DNA from: Bacillus sp. MRMR6
GTDB lineage: Bacteria > Bacillota > Bacilli > Bacillales > Cytobacillaceae
Assembly (NCBI RefSeq): GCF_001940785.1
Contig: NZ_MSLS01000004.1
Span: forward strand, 124,001-188,000
DNA: 64,000 bases
Direction: 5' to 3'
The position numbers and the translations under genes were made by a program. Positions 34,720-43,350 of the stretch are shown piece after piece. How positions within the stretch are numbered: the first letter of the stretch is position 1; each line of letters opens with the position of its first letter. The notes beneath the pieces were generated by a model, which saw only the letters and a program-made list of their open reading frames with translations, searched no databases and was not told where the DNA came from.

Positions 34720-36519
34720 TTAAAAAAATAAATCAAGCAGGCGGGTCCAGAAGCTTTTTGTTTCTTTGACGGGTTTTTCTTTTGGTTCTTGCTCTTCTAT
34801 CTTGATACTTTCTGTTTTGATGACAAATTGAACTGAGTTGATCTTTTCATTGTCAGTGGAGACAAAGGATACCGGTTTGAAATCAGATTTATCATAGTCT
34901 CCCATCATCTTGTCGATTTCATCCTGCATTTGATCTGGCAGATTTTTAGTGGAATTATACAAGGTATCTGTCCCATTGTGTAATTCCCCTGCCCCCGCCT
35001 CTAATTTTGCTGTTCCTCCGGATAATTCTGTCATTCCTGAATGAAGCTTTTTATAGGATGCTGAAAGTTCGCCGACACCCTTTGTGTAGCTCACCAATCC
35101 GGAGTGAAATTGACTATAATCAATAGCTAATGTTTCCATTTCAGCTTGCAACTGTGACACTGAGGAAGAAAGTCCATTTGAAATACCGGTTAATGTGTTA
35201 CTCATTTGGCTGATCGATTCGCTGAGCATGTTTAAGGTTGGATCGACGGCTGCAAAGCCTTCTTTAACAGCAGAATAAGTACCTTTAGCTATCTGGGCAG
35301 TTGAATAAGTTTCAACCAGTTTATCCAATACCTCAGAGTCTGCCCCGCTCGCATATAATGCTTGTATTTCCTCTTTAGAAATCTGATAGTCTGGTATATT
35401 CTTCATTGCACTATCTAAAGTGTTATAGGCAACAGTGTAGTTCTCTCTAAGCGTAGTAATTCCAGCTGCCGTTTCATTCAGTCCATTTGCCATTTGTGAT
35501 AGTCCAACAGGCAGATCTTTCAGGCCGCTTACATCCATTTTTGTTGTGCCGCTGCCATTAAGGGCTTCATTTATAGAAGTGAGGGCATGATCAATGGAAA
35601 CGGAAGCTCCCACAAGTTCGGAGGATGCCTGATCAAGTTTGGACATACCTTTTTGATATTGTTCTGAGTGCTTATGCAAGTTTGCAACACCATCGTTTAG
35701 TTTGGAAACACCATTTCTTAATTCAGCCACACCATTGTTGATTTCTTTGATCGCATCTGCTAAGGATCCCATCTCATTAGTCATTTCCCCAATATCGGGT
35801 GTGTCAATTGACATCGAGGAAGGAACCGCTGCCATTTCAATACCCTGAAGCTCAAAGCTTGTTGCCTCAGCCCGGAGTGAAAAATTTCCTTCTTGATCAG
35901 GCATTGCGGTAAATGTTACCTGCTTGTTTTTTCCCACGTTTGCCAACATTCCACTGGGAGCCTCTATATTGCTATATATCCTTGAATCGAGAGTAAGAGA
36001 GATTTGTAATAAATAGTTTTCAAAAAAGACTGGATCAATACCGTCATTCTTTGTAGTTCGAATGGTGATGGCAACTTGGCCGTCTTTCCCAGCCAGGTCC
36101 GCAGGCTTGATGTCTTTTCCATCTAATTGATAAGAAACAGCAATACCCCATGGCAAGGGTGCATCCTTCAAATTCCCTTGATAATAGAATTTTCCCTTTT
36201 GGGCGGGGAATTGCAGTTTAGTATCTTGTTGTTGAATTTCGGCAAGATCGGATAAGTTTTTTAGAGTTGAGTAGGCTCCATAATCAACGATCGTTCCTGC
36301 TTTGACCACATCGAAAACATTCACCACATAGATTTCCTGCTGCTCTCCGGTGGAACTGAGGGTGGCGTATATCACCTCGTCCTTAGAAGCAATTTCTCCT
36401 TCAGTTGAAGGCGGGACCTGCTGTTTCGTTTCATTTTTCTCAGCATTGACTAGAAATGACGGCAAGACCAGGGTTATAGCAATAAGAACGAAGAGGAATC
36501 TTTTTTTTCTCATCATCAT
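34720..36519 (-). CDS. Secreted heptad-repeat partner of the RND transporter
   Basis: A 599-residue exported protein with an N-terminal signal (KKRFLFVLIAITLVLPSFLVNA). The middle and C-terminal parts carry many L-x-x-G heptads (for example INNGVAELRNGVSKLNDGVA and AGAGELHNGTDTL), as in YhgE/Pip-type proteins, predicting long coiled coils. A basic/aromatic tail (SFWTRLLDLFF) ends it. ATGs at 36519, 36516 and 36513 are all possible; AAGGAG precedes them, and the first overlaps the upstream stop as ATGA. It is encoded with the MMPL-type transporter and probably forms its outer accessory part (inference). Confidence 0.82.
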   Translation of the reverse strand: MMMRKKRFLFVLIAITLVLPSFLVNAEKNETKQQVPPSTEGEIASKDEVIYATLSSTGEQQEIYVVNVFDVVKAGTIVDYGAYSTLKNLSDLAEIQQQDTKLQFPAQKGKFYYQGNLKDAPLPWGIAVSYQLDGKDIKPADLAGKDGQVAITIRTTKNDGIDPVFFENYLLQISLTLDSRIYSNIEAPSGMLANVGKNKQVTFTAMPDQEGNFSLRAEATSFELQGIEMAAVPSSMSIDTPDIGEMTNEMGSLADAIKEINNGVAELRNGVSKLNDGVANLHKHSEQYQKGMSKLDQASSELVGASVSIDHALTSINEALNGSGTTKMDVSGLKDLPVGLSQMANGLNETAAGITTLRENYTVAYNTLDSAMKNIPDYQISKEEIQALYASGADSEVLDKLVETYSTAQIAKGTYSAVKEGFAAVDPTLNMLSESISQMSNTLTGISNGLSSSVSQLQAEMETLAIDYSQFHSGLVSYTKGVGELSASYKKLHSGMTELSGGTAKLEAGAGELHNGTDTLYNSTKNLPDQMQDEIDKMMGDYDKSDFKPVSFVSTDNEKINSVQFVIKTESIKIEEQEPKEKPVKETKSFWTRLLDLFF

Positions 36520-38579
36520 TTCTCCTTATGAAAATTTGCTTTCCATGTTGTTTTATTAATCAGCTTATCAAATACAAGCAGCATAGCTGGAAGGAAGCAG
36601 ACGACCAGTATGAAGGCAAGCAGTGCTCCTCTGCCAAGAAGCAGTCCAATAGATGAAACAATCGGATTGGATGAGGTGAACCATAAGATAAACCCTACGC
36701 TTGATAAAATGGAAGCAGATATGGCGATTGAGAAAATCTTCTCATCAACGGTTTTCTTTATCGCTTTTAACGCACTCATTTCCTTACGATGTTCTTTATA
36801 AGCTTCTGTGAAGAGAATCGCATAGTCAACTGTTGCAGCAAGCTGTACGGTGCTGATAATCAGGTACCCTACATACACTAACGAAGAATCGCTAAAGTAA
36901 GGAACGGATAAATTCATCCAAACAGCAGATTGAATCGTCAATAGCAGCACCACAGGGATGCTGCTGGATTTAAAGGTTACAATCAAAACAATGGCAATCG
37001 AAATCACAGTCAGCAGATTAACGACCATATTATCTTTTTCGACTGCGTGCTTAATATCAAATAATGTCACGCTTTCCCCTAGAGAATAGGCGTCTTTTCC
37101 ATAGTATCCAGCGGCCGTTTTTTGGACCTGTTCTACTAACGAAAATGCCTCTTCGCCCTCTGTTGCTGTACTCGTATGAACAATGATCCGGCTATAGTTT
37201 TCTGAATAAAATTGTTCTGTAATTGATTTTTCCAAGTATTCAGGCGGAATAACAGAGCTGATTAAATTCACATAGGAAATAACACTTGTCACATTTTCAA
37301 GCTGTTCTAGCTCCTGGACAAGTTCTTCCTCCATAGGTGTATTTCCTTTCGGCACGAGTAACACCATCGGGGTAAACTTCCCGAACGTCTCTTCAATTTT
37401 AACAAGATCACTTCCGGCACGTGTATTCTCCGGAAGTTCTCCAAGCCCATAGGTGAAATTTGTTTGGCTTTGTGCTAAAAAGGCCGGAACCATGATCAGG
37501 AATACGATCAATAGACTTGGTATTCTTAATTTTATAACGGTACTGCCAATTTTCTTAAAGCTTGGAAGCAGTGGTTTGTGCTGTGTTTTATCAATCCATT
37601 TATAACAACTAACCGTAAGTGCTGGTAAAAAGATCATGACACTGAAAAAGCTTAATAAAATACCTTTTACTAAATTAAATCCTAGGTCAGAACCAATCTC
37701 AAAGGTCATGAAGGATAAGGCAATAAAGCCAAAGAAAGTGGTCGCTGCACTGGCAGCAATCGCAGGAAAGGACTTTTTAATGGCAAGTGTCATTGCTTCT
37801 TCAGGGTCCTTCTTTTCCTTACGATAATCAGAAAAACTATGAAGGAGGAAAATCGCGTAATCCAACGATACAGCCAGCTGTAAAATCGGTGCAACCGATT
37901 GGGTAACGAAGGAAACCTCACCGATAAAAATGTTCGTCCCCAAGTTGATGAGGACAGATACGCCGATTGCCAACAGGAAAAGCAACGGTTCAATCCAGGA
38001 ACTTGTTGAAAGAACTAATATAAGGATGATAATCGGCACTAACAATACCGCAGCATACATCGATTCAGTACCAGCCATTTTCTGTGAAGTAGCTGTATTG
38101 AGTGCTTCTCCAGCCATCGCATCTTCTTCACCAATCAGTTCATAGATGCGATTGGTTATTTCCACTTCATCTCCATTGCGAATGCTAAAGGAAAACAAAG
38201 CTTTGTTGTCATGATAATACGCCTCCACTGTCTCTGGATCAGCCATTTCAAGCGGTGTTGTTAAGTCAATGACATCATCAAGCCAGGTTACATCTGTCAC
38301 TCCGTCAATCGCGCCAAGCTTTGATTTAAATAACAGTGCTTCCTGAATCGAGACATCTTGAATCATGATTCTAGTATTAGGAACAGCACCTTCAAACTCC
38401 TGCTCCATGATCTCTATTGCTTTTGTAGATTGTGCGTCTTCCGGTAAATAATCAACCATATTATAATTAACAGTTACAAAAAACTGTGCAAAGACACAGA
38501 TAATCGTGATAATACTGAAGCCAATAACAATTGCTTTTTTATGTTTTAAAATTCTTGCTGCGATGTTGATTGAAACCAT
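36516..38579 (-). CDS. RND/MMPL-family transporter
   Basis: A membrane transporter of about 687 residues with 12 helices in two similar halves, each with a large outer loop after its first helix (VTVNYNMVDYLPEDAQST and QTNFTYGLGELPENT). The helix-4 regions AVSLDYAIFLLHSFSDYR and AATVDYAILFTEAYKEHR hold the Asp-Tyr motifs of MMPL proteins. Likely exports lipids or amphiphiles. The start is uncertain: ATG 38579 is directly after AAGAAGGAG, while ATG 38621 has no site. It is coupled to the heptad protein by ATGA and divergent from a TetR regulator. Confidence 0.88.
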   Translation of the reverse strand: MVSINIAARILKHKKAIVIGFSIITIICVFAQFFVTVNYNMVDYLPEDAQSTKAIEIMEQEFEGAVPNTRIMIQDVSIQEALLFKSKLGAIDGVTDVTWLDDVIDLTTPLEMADPETVEAYYHDNKALFSFSIRNGDEVEITNRIYELIGEEDAMAGEALNTATSQKMAGTESMYAAVLLVPIIILILVLSTSSWIEPLLFLLAIGVSVLINLGTNIFIGEVSFVTQSVAPILQLAVSLDYAIFLLHSFSDYRKEKKDPEEAMTLAIKKSFPAIAASAATTFFGFIALSFMTFEIGSDLGFNLVKGILLSFFSVMIFLPALTVSCYKWIDKTQHKPLLPSFKKIGSTVIKLRIPSLLIVFLIMVPAFLAQSQTNFTYGLGELPENTRAGSDLVKIEETFGKFTPMVLLVPKGNTPMEEELVQELEQLENVTSVISYVNLISSVIPPEYLEKSITEQFYSENYSRIIVHTSTATEGEEAFSLVEQVQKTAAGYYGKDAYSLGESVTLFDIKHAVEKDNMVVNLLTVISIAIVLIVTFKSSSIPVVLLLTIQSAVWMNLSVPYFSDSSLVYVGYLIISTVQLAATVDYAILFTEAYKEHRKEMSALKAIKKTVDEKIFSIAISASILSSVGFILWFTSSNPIVSSIGLLLGRGALLAFILVVCFLPAMLLVFDKLINKTTWKANFHKEK

Positions 38580-38664
38580 CTCCTTCTTGCATCCATTTAC
38601 CTGTACAATTATAATGGACATTGTGTTGGTTTTACAACAAACAGTTCATTAAGATTTGTTATAT

Positions 38665-38693
38665 ATCCAACATATTTCAGTGTAATGTTGGAT
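38665..38693. promoter_or_regulatory. TetR-type operator between the transporter and its regulator
   Basis: ATCCAACAT and ATGTTGGAT are exact inverted repeats 11 bp apart, midway in the divergent promoter region. A 29-bp palindrome this placed fits a TetR dimer pair controlling both directions. Confidence 0.6.
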
Positions 38694-38712
38694 AAGTGGA
38701 GGAGTTTTTACA

Positions 38713-39285
38713 TTGAGTTCAAAAATAGACAGACGAGTAAAATATACGAGAATGGTTCTAAAGAATAGTTTGATGCAATTGTTAAATGAAAAACCAATCT
38801 CGAGCATTTCAGTAAAAGAGTTGTGTGAGTTTGCAGACATCAATCGATCAACCTTCTATTCCCATTACGCTGATCAATACGACCTTCTTACTCAAATTGA
38901 AGAAGAAATTATTCAGGATATGACGGAAACCCTTACAAAATACGATTACCAACAAGATGAAGAAACATTACGAATGACTGAAAAAATATTTGAGTATGTG
39001 GCGGCAAACAGTGATATATGCAGGACGCTGTTAAGTGAACATGGTGATTCCAGCTTTAAAAAACGGGTGATGAAGGTGGCTCATGAATTTACAGTGAAAA
39101 ACTGGATGGCTACGTATTCAATTGAGGATTCGGAAATTTTTGAGTATGGAAGCTTGTTTGCTGTTAGCGGGAGTATTCATGTACTGGAGAAATGGCTAAA
39201 TAATGGGCTCGATAAGTCACCGAAGGAAATAGCAGAAATTATTACAACACTTGCCATTAAGGGGCTTTCTTCGTTAAGAAACTAA
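38713..39285 (+). CDS. TetR-family regulator
   Basis: A 190-residue repressor. The N-terminal helix-turn-helix is SVKELCEFADINRSTFYSHY, followed by an all-helical ligand and dimer domain. The start is TTG 38713, nine bases after GGAGGAG. It is divergent from the MMPL transporter, with a palindrome between, so local control of the exporter is likely. The ligand is unknown. Confidence 0.88.
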   Translation: MSSKIDRRVKYTRMVLKNSLMQLLNEKPISSISVKELCEFADINRSTFYSHYADQYDLLTQIEEEIIQDMTETLTKYDYQQDEETLRMTEKIFEYVAANSDICRTLLSEHGDSSFKKRVMKVAHEFTVKNWMATYSIEDSEIFEYGSLFAVSGSIHVLEKWLNNGLDKSPKEIAEIITTLAIKGLSSLRN

Positions 39286-39379
39286 TAAAGAAGTCTGATT
39301 TTTTAACTTTTTAAATAAACATCTATATGCGATAATAAAGATGGAATTATATTAAATAGAACTTTCGTGTTTTTGGAGG

Positions 39380-39428
39380 AGTCTGTCACAATTGGGTACT
39401 TGTGTCCTAATGAGGCAGACTTTTTATT
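39380..39428 (+). terminator. Structured terminator-like leader before the DUF1538 gene
   Basis: AGTCTGTC pairs with GGCAGACT (one wobble), enclosing an inner ACAA/TTGT pairing, then TTTTTATTTT. It lies 50 bp before the DUF1538 start, downstream of a GATAAT element at 39331. It may end the TetR transcript or attenuate the next gene. Confidence 0.55.
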
Positions 39429-39476
39429 TTAATATAAAAATAAATTATTAATTTTATAGAAAGGGATGATTGATAT

Positions 39477-40970
39477 TTGAGTGTTCTTGTTTCTAAATTA
39501 AAGGAAGTTTTATTTGCGGTTCTCCCCATAACAGTAATTGTTTTAATCTTAAACTTTACGCTAACTCCTCTCGATTCATCATTAATTATTCGGTTTATGC
39601 TTGGTGCGATCTTAATTATTATTGGATTATCGATCTTTTTATTTGGGGTTGATATTGGGATTACTCCTATTGGTCAATCGATGGGAAAAACGATTGCTAA
39701 ATCTAATAAAATTTGGATCGTTATTATTGCTGGTTTAGTTCTGGGATTTTTCATCTCGATTGCAGAACCAGATTTACATATCCTTGCAGGGCAAATCGAG
39801 GCAGTTACTTCCGGGCTGGTATCAAAGGGAAGTATTGTCGTCATTGTATCAGTTGGGATTGCTGCCCTTGTTTCTGTTGGTCTTGTCAGGATTGTCTACA
39901 ATTTCCCCTTATATAAATTATTGACAGTTTTATATTTGCTTGTTTTTATTCTAGCTGTGTTTACCTCACCGGAGTTCTTAGCGATTTCCTTTGATGCCTC
40001 TGGCGCAACGACAGGCGCATTGACCGTCCCATTTATTCTTGCACTAGCAGTAGGGGTTTCTATTCTAAAGAAGGATAGTAAAGCATCTGAAAAAGACAGC
40101 TTTGGACTTGTGGCTGTTGCTTCCACCGGTGCTATCATTTCTGTGATGATTATGAATATCATTTCCAAATCCGATAAAATAACTGGAAGTCTACAACATC
40201 ATTTAGTAGACTCGAATTCGATATTTGGCCCCTTTATAAAAAAGACCCCGATCCTAGCGGGAGAGGTGGTCCTAGCATTACTTCCCATCATCCTCCTTTT
40301 TTTTATATTTCAGAAGATATCCTTTAAAATGTCTAAGGAAGCAGTTCGGAAAATCTTAATGGGGCTGTTACTGACATTCGTAGGACTTGTCCTCTTTTTA
40401 GTTGGAGTCAACGCAGGGTTTATGGATGTTGGCACAACCGTAGGACATGACATAGCATTATTAGATAATAAAGCATACCTTATTATTGTAGCCTTTGTGC
40501 TCGGGTTCGTGACAATATTGGCTGAACCAGCAGTTCACGTCCTAACACACCAGATAGAGGATGTTACGAGCGGATATGTAAGAAGGAAAGTGGTGATGAA
40601 TACACTTTCTATCGGGGTAGGCCTTGCTGTAGCATTATCGATGCTAAGAATCCTCATACCGGAACTTCAATTGTGGCATTATCTCTTGCCTGGTTATCTC
40701 ATAGCGATTATGATGACTTACTTCGCTCCGAAATTATTTGTTGGGATCGCGTTTGATTCGGGAGGAGTTGCATCTGGCCCGATGACAGCAACTTTTATAT
40801 TGGCATTTGTTACTGGAGCAGCGGAAGCGATAGAAGGTGCAAATGTGTTAGTCGATGGATTTGGGATGATCGCGATGGTAGCGTTAACACCTTTAATTGC
40901 TTTGCAGGTTTTAGGCCTAGCCTTTAAGCTAAAATCGAAAAGAGGGGGACTAGAAAGGGATGTCGAGTAA
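39477..40970 (+). CDS. DUF1538-family membrane protein, internally duplicated
   Basis: A 497-residue protein of about 12 helices with two homologous halves. The halves share SIAEPDLHILAGQIEAVTSG / ILAEPAVHVLTHQIEDVTSG and ISFDASGATTGALTVPFILA / IAFDSGGVASGPMTATFILA, matching the DUF1538 repeat. It is probably a transporter, substrate unknown. The start is TTG 39477 after AAAGGGATG. Its last 11 bases overlap the PII-like gene, a pairing that recalls AmtB with GlnK (analogy only). Confidence 0.87.
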   Translation: MSVLVSKLKEVLFAVLPITVIVLILNFTLTPLDSSLIIRFMLGAILIIIGLSIFLFGVDIGITPIGQSMGKTIAKSNKIWIVIIAGLVLGFFISIAEPDLHILAGQIEAVTSGLVSKGSIVVIVSVGIAALVSVGLVRIVYNFPLYKLLTVLYLLVFILAVFTSPEFLAISFDASGATTGALTVPFILALAVGVSILKKDSKASEKDSFGLVAVASTGAIISVMIMNIISKSDKITGSLQHHLVDSNSIFGPFIKKTPILAGEVVLALLPIILLFFIFQKISFKMSKEAVRKILMGLLLTFVGLVLFLVGVNAGFMDVGTTVGHDIALLDNKAYLIIVAFVLGFVTILAEPAVHVLTHQIEDVTSGYVRRKVVMNTLSIGVGLAVALSMLRILIPELQLWHYLLPGYLIAIMMTYFAPKLFVGIAFDSGGVASGPMTATFILAFVTGAAEAIEGANVLVDGFGMIAMVALTPLIALQVLGLAFKLKSKRGGLERDVE

Positions 40971-41628
40971 TTCTGAAATGACCGAGTTTGAACTAGTTTG
41001 TGTCATCGTAAATTTCGGCTTAGGAACGAAAGTGATGCAGACAGCTAAAAAATACGGTATTTCAGGGGGGACTGTGTTATTGGGGAAAGGCACCATAAAA
41101 AACCGCCTCTTGAAATTTTTAGCAATATCTGATGTTAGGAAAGAGATTGTCATAATGGTCTCTACTAAAAAAACAATCAATCACGCCCTTGAACAGCTTG
41201 ATAACAAATTTAAGTTTGCTAAACCAGGTCATGGGATCGCCTTTACGATTCCCGTTTGCCATGTAATTGGAGCCAGGAGCTGCAAAAGCGAGCATATTAA
41301 TGAAGGAAGAGGTGCAGATGATATGATGTTTCATTCCATTACGGTAATCGTGGAAAAGGGTAATGCGGAGGCTGTTATCGAGGCAGCAACGGAAGCAGGT
41401 TCTAAAGGCGGTACCATTATTAACGCAAGAGGTTCTGGAATACATGAAACAAGTAAGTTATTTGCAATGGAAATTGAGCCTGAGAAAGAAATTGTGATGA
41501 TTCTGTCTGCAAAAGACAGCACTGAAGCAATTGTTACCTCAATCAGAAACAAGCTTAAAATAGATGAGCCTGGTAATGGAATTATCTTTATCCAAGATGT
41601 TAACAAAACATATGGTTTATATAATTAG
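40960..41628 (+). CDS. Tandem PII-like regulatory protein
   Basis: A 222-residue soluble protein made of two PII-like (GlnB-fold) domains, about 8-105 and 120-218. Both halves have the expected turn before the second strand (GISGGTVLLGKGT / GSKGGTIINARGSG) and end with GHGIAFTIPV / GNGIIFIQDV. Canonical GlnB has a uridylylated Tyr in its T-loop; I see none here. The ATG follows GGGGGAC and AGGG, inside the end of DUF1538. It probably gates that membrane protein in response to a small ligand (inference). Confidence 0.85.
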   Translation: MSSNSEMTEFELVCVIVNFGLGTKVMQTAKKYGISGGTVLLGKGTIKNRLLKFLAISDVRKEIVIMVSTKKTINHALEQLDNKFKFAKPGHGIAFTIPVCHVIGARSCKSEHINEGRGADDMMFHSITVIVEKGNAEAVIEAATEAGSKGGTIINARGSGIHETSKLFAMEIEPEKEIVMILSAKDSTEAIVTSIRNKLKIDEPGNGIIFIQDVNKTYGLYN

Positions 41629-41654
41629 TTCCTAGTTTACTTACATTCTTGAAG

Positions 41655-41690
41655 GAGAGCCCGTCAGCGTTCGGGCTTCTTTTCTTTTGC
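41655..41690 (+). terminator. Terminator after the PII-like gene
   Basis: AGCCCG and CGGGCT pair around TCAGCGTT, followed by TCTTTTCTTTT. Confidence 0.7.
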
Positions 41691-41820
41691 TAATATCTAC
41701 TAAACATGAAATGTTTTCATAATGGCTGCTTGTCCTTTATACTTGGATAATGTTTATTTAATATGTTCTTAGGTTACCATTCTATAAAAATAGGGAAACA
41801 GTATGAAGGAGGTACTCAAT

Positions 41821-43212
41821 TTGACCATTACTATTGGAGAAAAGATGGTTGCCGAAATCAGCCATTTAGATGAAAAAGGATCAGGACAAGCAGTCATTTG
41901 GCGCAAAAATGAACTGGGTAATCCGAAAAAGCTAAAGCTTACGATTCCACAAACTCTACCTGGAGAAAAGGTGAGAGTAACGGTCGATCAGCCTGAACGG
42001 AGAAGAAGAAAGGCTCAGCCAGAAGAGGTTCTTGAGGTTCATTCAGAAAGAACAACAGCACCATGTCCACATTTTGAAAGATGCGGAGGGTGTGTATGGC
42101 AGCATTGGCAATACGAAGGACAGTTAAAACATAAAACAACCCATGTAAAAGACGTCATCACAGCGCAAGGGTTTGACCCGAATTTGGTCCTAGATACGAT
42201 AGGGATGGATGAGCCTTGGCATTATCGTAACAAAATGGAGTTTACTTTTGCCCCAGATGGATCTCTTGGTCTGCATGAACAAGGAAACTTCCGTAAAGTG
42301 ATCCCCCTTGAGACGTGCTTTATTGCAGGAAAAGAAATGGTAGAGGCAGCAATGGAAGTAGCCGCTTGGGTGAAAAATCAGCAATTAACAGGGTATAACA
42401 AAGATACTCATGAAGGACTGCTGCGACATTTGATGGTAAGACAGTCCTTTGCCACAGGGGAAATCATGCTGGGGATATTTGCAACAGAGGCACCTTCTGG
42501 TCAGCTTGAAAAGGCAGCTGATGACTTGGTAAGACGTATAGCTGAAAAGTTTCCCCAAGTAAAAAGCTTAATGTGGCTCGAAAATACACAGTGGGCCGAC
42601 CGTACACAATCAGAAAATAGTTATCTCTTAGCTGGAAGAGACTTCATCTATGATGAAATGAGTGGTTACCGTTTCCGTCTATGGTTTGATACTTTCTTTC
42701 AAACAAATCCAACCCAGGCGCAAAAATTGGTTGATTTAGCAATCGAAATGGGAGCGCCGAAAAAAACAGAAAAGATGATTGACCTTTTCTGTGGAGTCGG
42801 TACGTTTTCTCTGCCATTTGCTAATCGAGTAGGGAAGTTGGCAGGAATTGAAATTGTTGAAACATCCATTGAGTCGGCGAAAAGAAATGCTATGGACAAT
42901 GGAATTTTTAACACCTCATTCTTAGCTAAAGATGCGCGTAAAGGAATTGACCAGGTGCTTGAGGACTTCGGTAGTCCGGAACTGTTACTGCTTGACCCGC
43001 CGCGTTCAGGTGCAGGTGGAAAGGTAATGAGAAGAATCGGCCGTTCCAAACCAGAACGAATTGTCTATGTATCATGTAATCCAGATACATTCGCTACTGA
43101 TATTAAGGAGCTGCAACCATTTGGCTATACGTTAAAAGTTGTCCAGCCGGTTGATCTATTCCCTCATACCGTTCATGTCGAATGCGTGGCACTGCTCGTT
43201 TTAAACCAATAG
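41821..43212 (+). CDS. rlmD: 23S rRNA (uracil-C5)-methyltransferase, RlmD/RlmCD type
   Basis: SAM-dependent methyltransferase of 463 residues that forms 5-methyluridine in 23S rRNA. An N-terminal TRAM RNA-binding domain (about 1-58) is followed by the iron-sulfur Cys cluster CPHFERCGGC, then by DLFCGVGTFSLPFA for SAM and DPPRSGAGG. The catalytic Cys lies in YVSCNPDTFATD. The start TTG 41821 is eight bases after AAGGAGG; an ATG at 41803 lacks a site. In Bacillaceae one enzyme often does both the U747 and U1939 sites, so the exact target is open. Confidence 0.92.
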   Translation: MTITIGEKMVAEISHLDEKGSGQAVIWRKNELGNPKKLKLTIPQTLPGEKVRVTVDQPERRRRKAQPEEVLEVHSERTTAPCPHFERCGGCVWQHWQYEGQLKHKTTHVKDVITAQGFDPNLVLDTIGMDEPWHYRNKMEFTFAPDGSLGLHEQGNFRKVIPLETCFIAGKEMVEAAMEVAAWVKNQQLTGYNKDTHEGLLRHLMVRQSFATGEIMLGIFATEAPSGQLEKAADDLVRRIAEKFPQVKSLMWLENTQWADRTQSENSYLLAGRDFIYDEMSGYRFRLWFDTFFQTNPTQAQKLVDLAIEMGAPKKTEKMIDLFCGVGTFSLPFANRVGKLAGIEIVETSIESAKRNAMDNGIFNTSFLAKDARKGIDQVLEDFGSPELLLLDPPRSGAGGKVMRRIGRSKPERIVYVSCNPDTFATDIKELQPFGYTLKVVQPVDLFPHTVHVECVALLVLNQ

Positions 43213-43229
43213 TTTTATAAGAATTTGTA

Positions 43230-43259
43230 ACTGCACTTTAACTGAAGTGCAGTTTTTTT
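43230..43259 (+). terminator. Terminator after rlmD
   Basis: ACTGCACTT and AAGTGCAGT pair around TAACTG, followed by seven T. Confidence 0.88.
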
Positions 43260-43350
43260 AATCTGTGTCGAAGGTAAATTCAAATTAATGTGGAATCTAA
43301 GAATGAGGAATAATAGTGTTGAGTATGAACCGGTCTTGGGAGTGATTTGA

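Noticed and set aside
41803-41820. ATG 41803 as the rlmD start
   Set aside because: It lacks a ribosome site and overlaps the AAGGAGG that serves TTG 41821.
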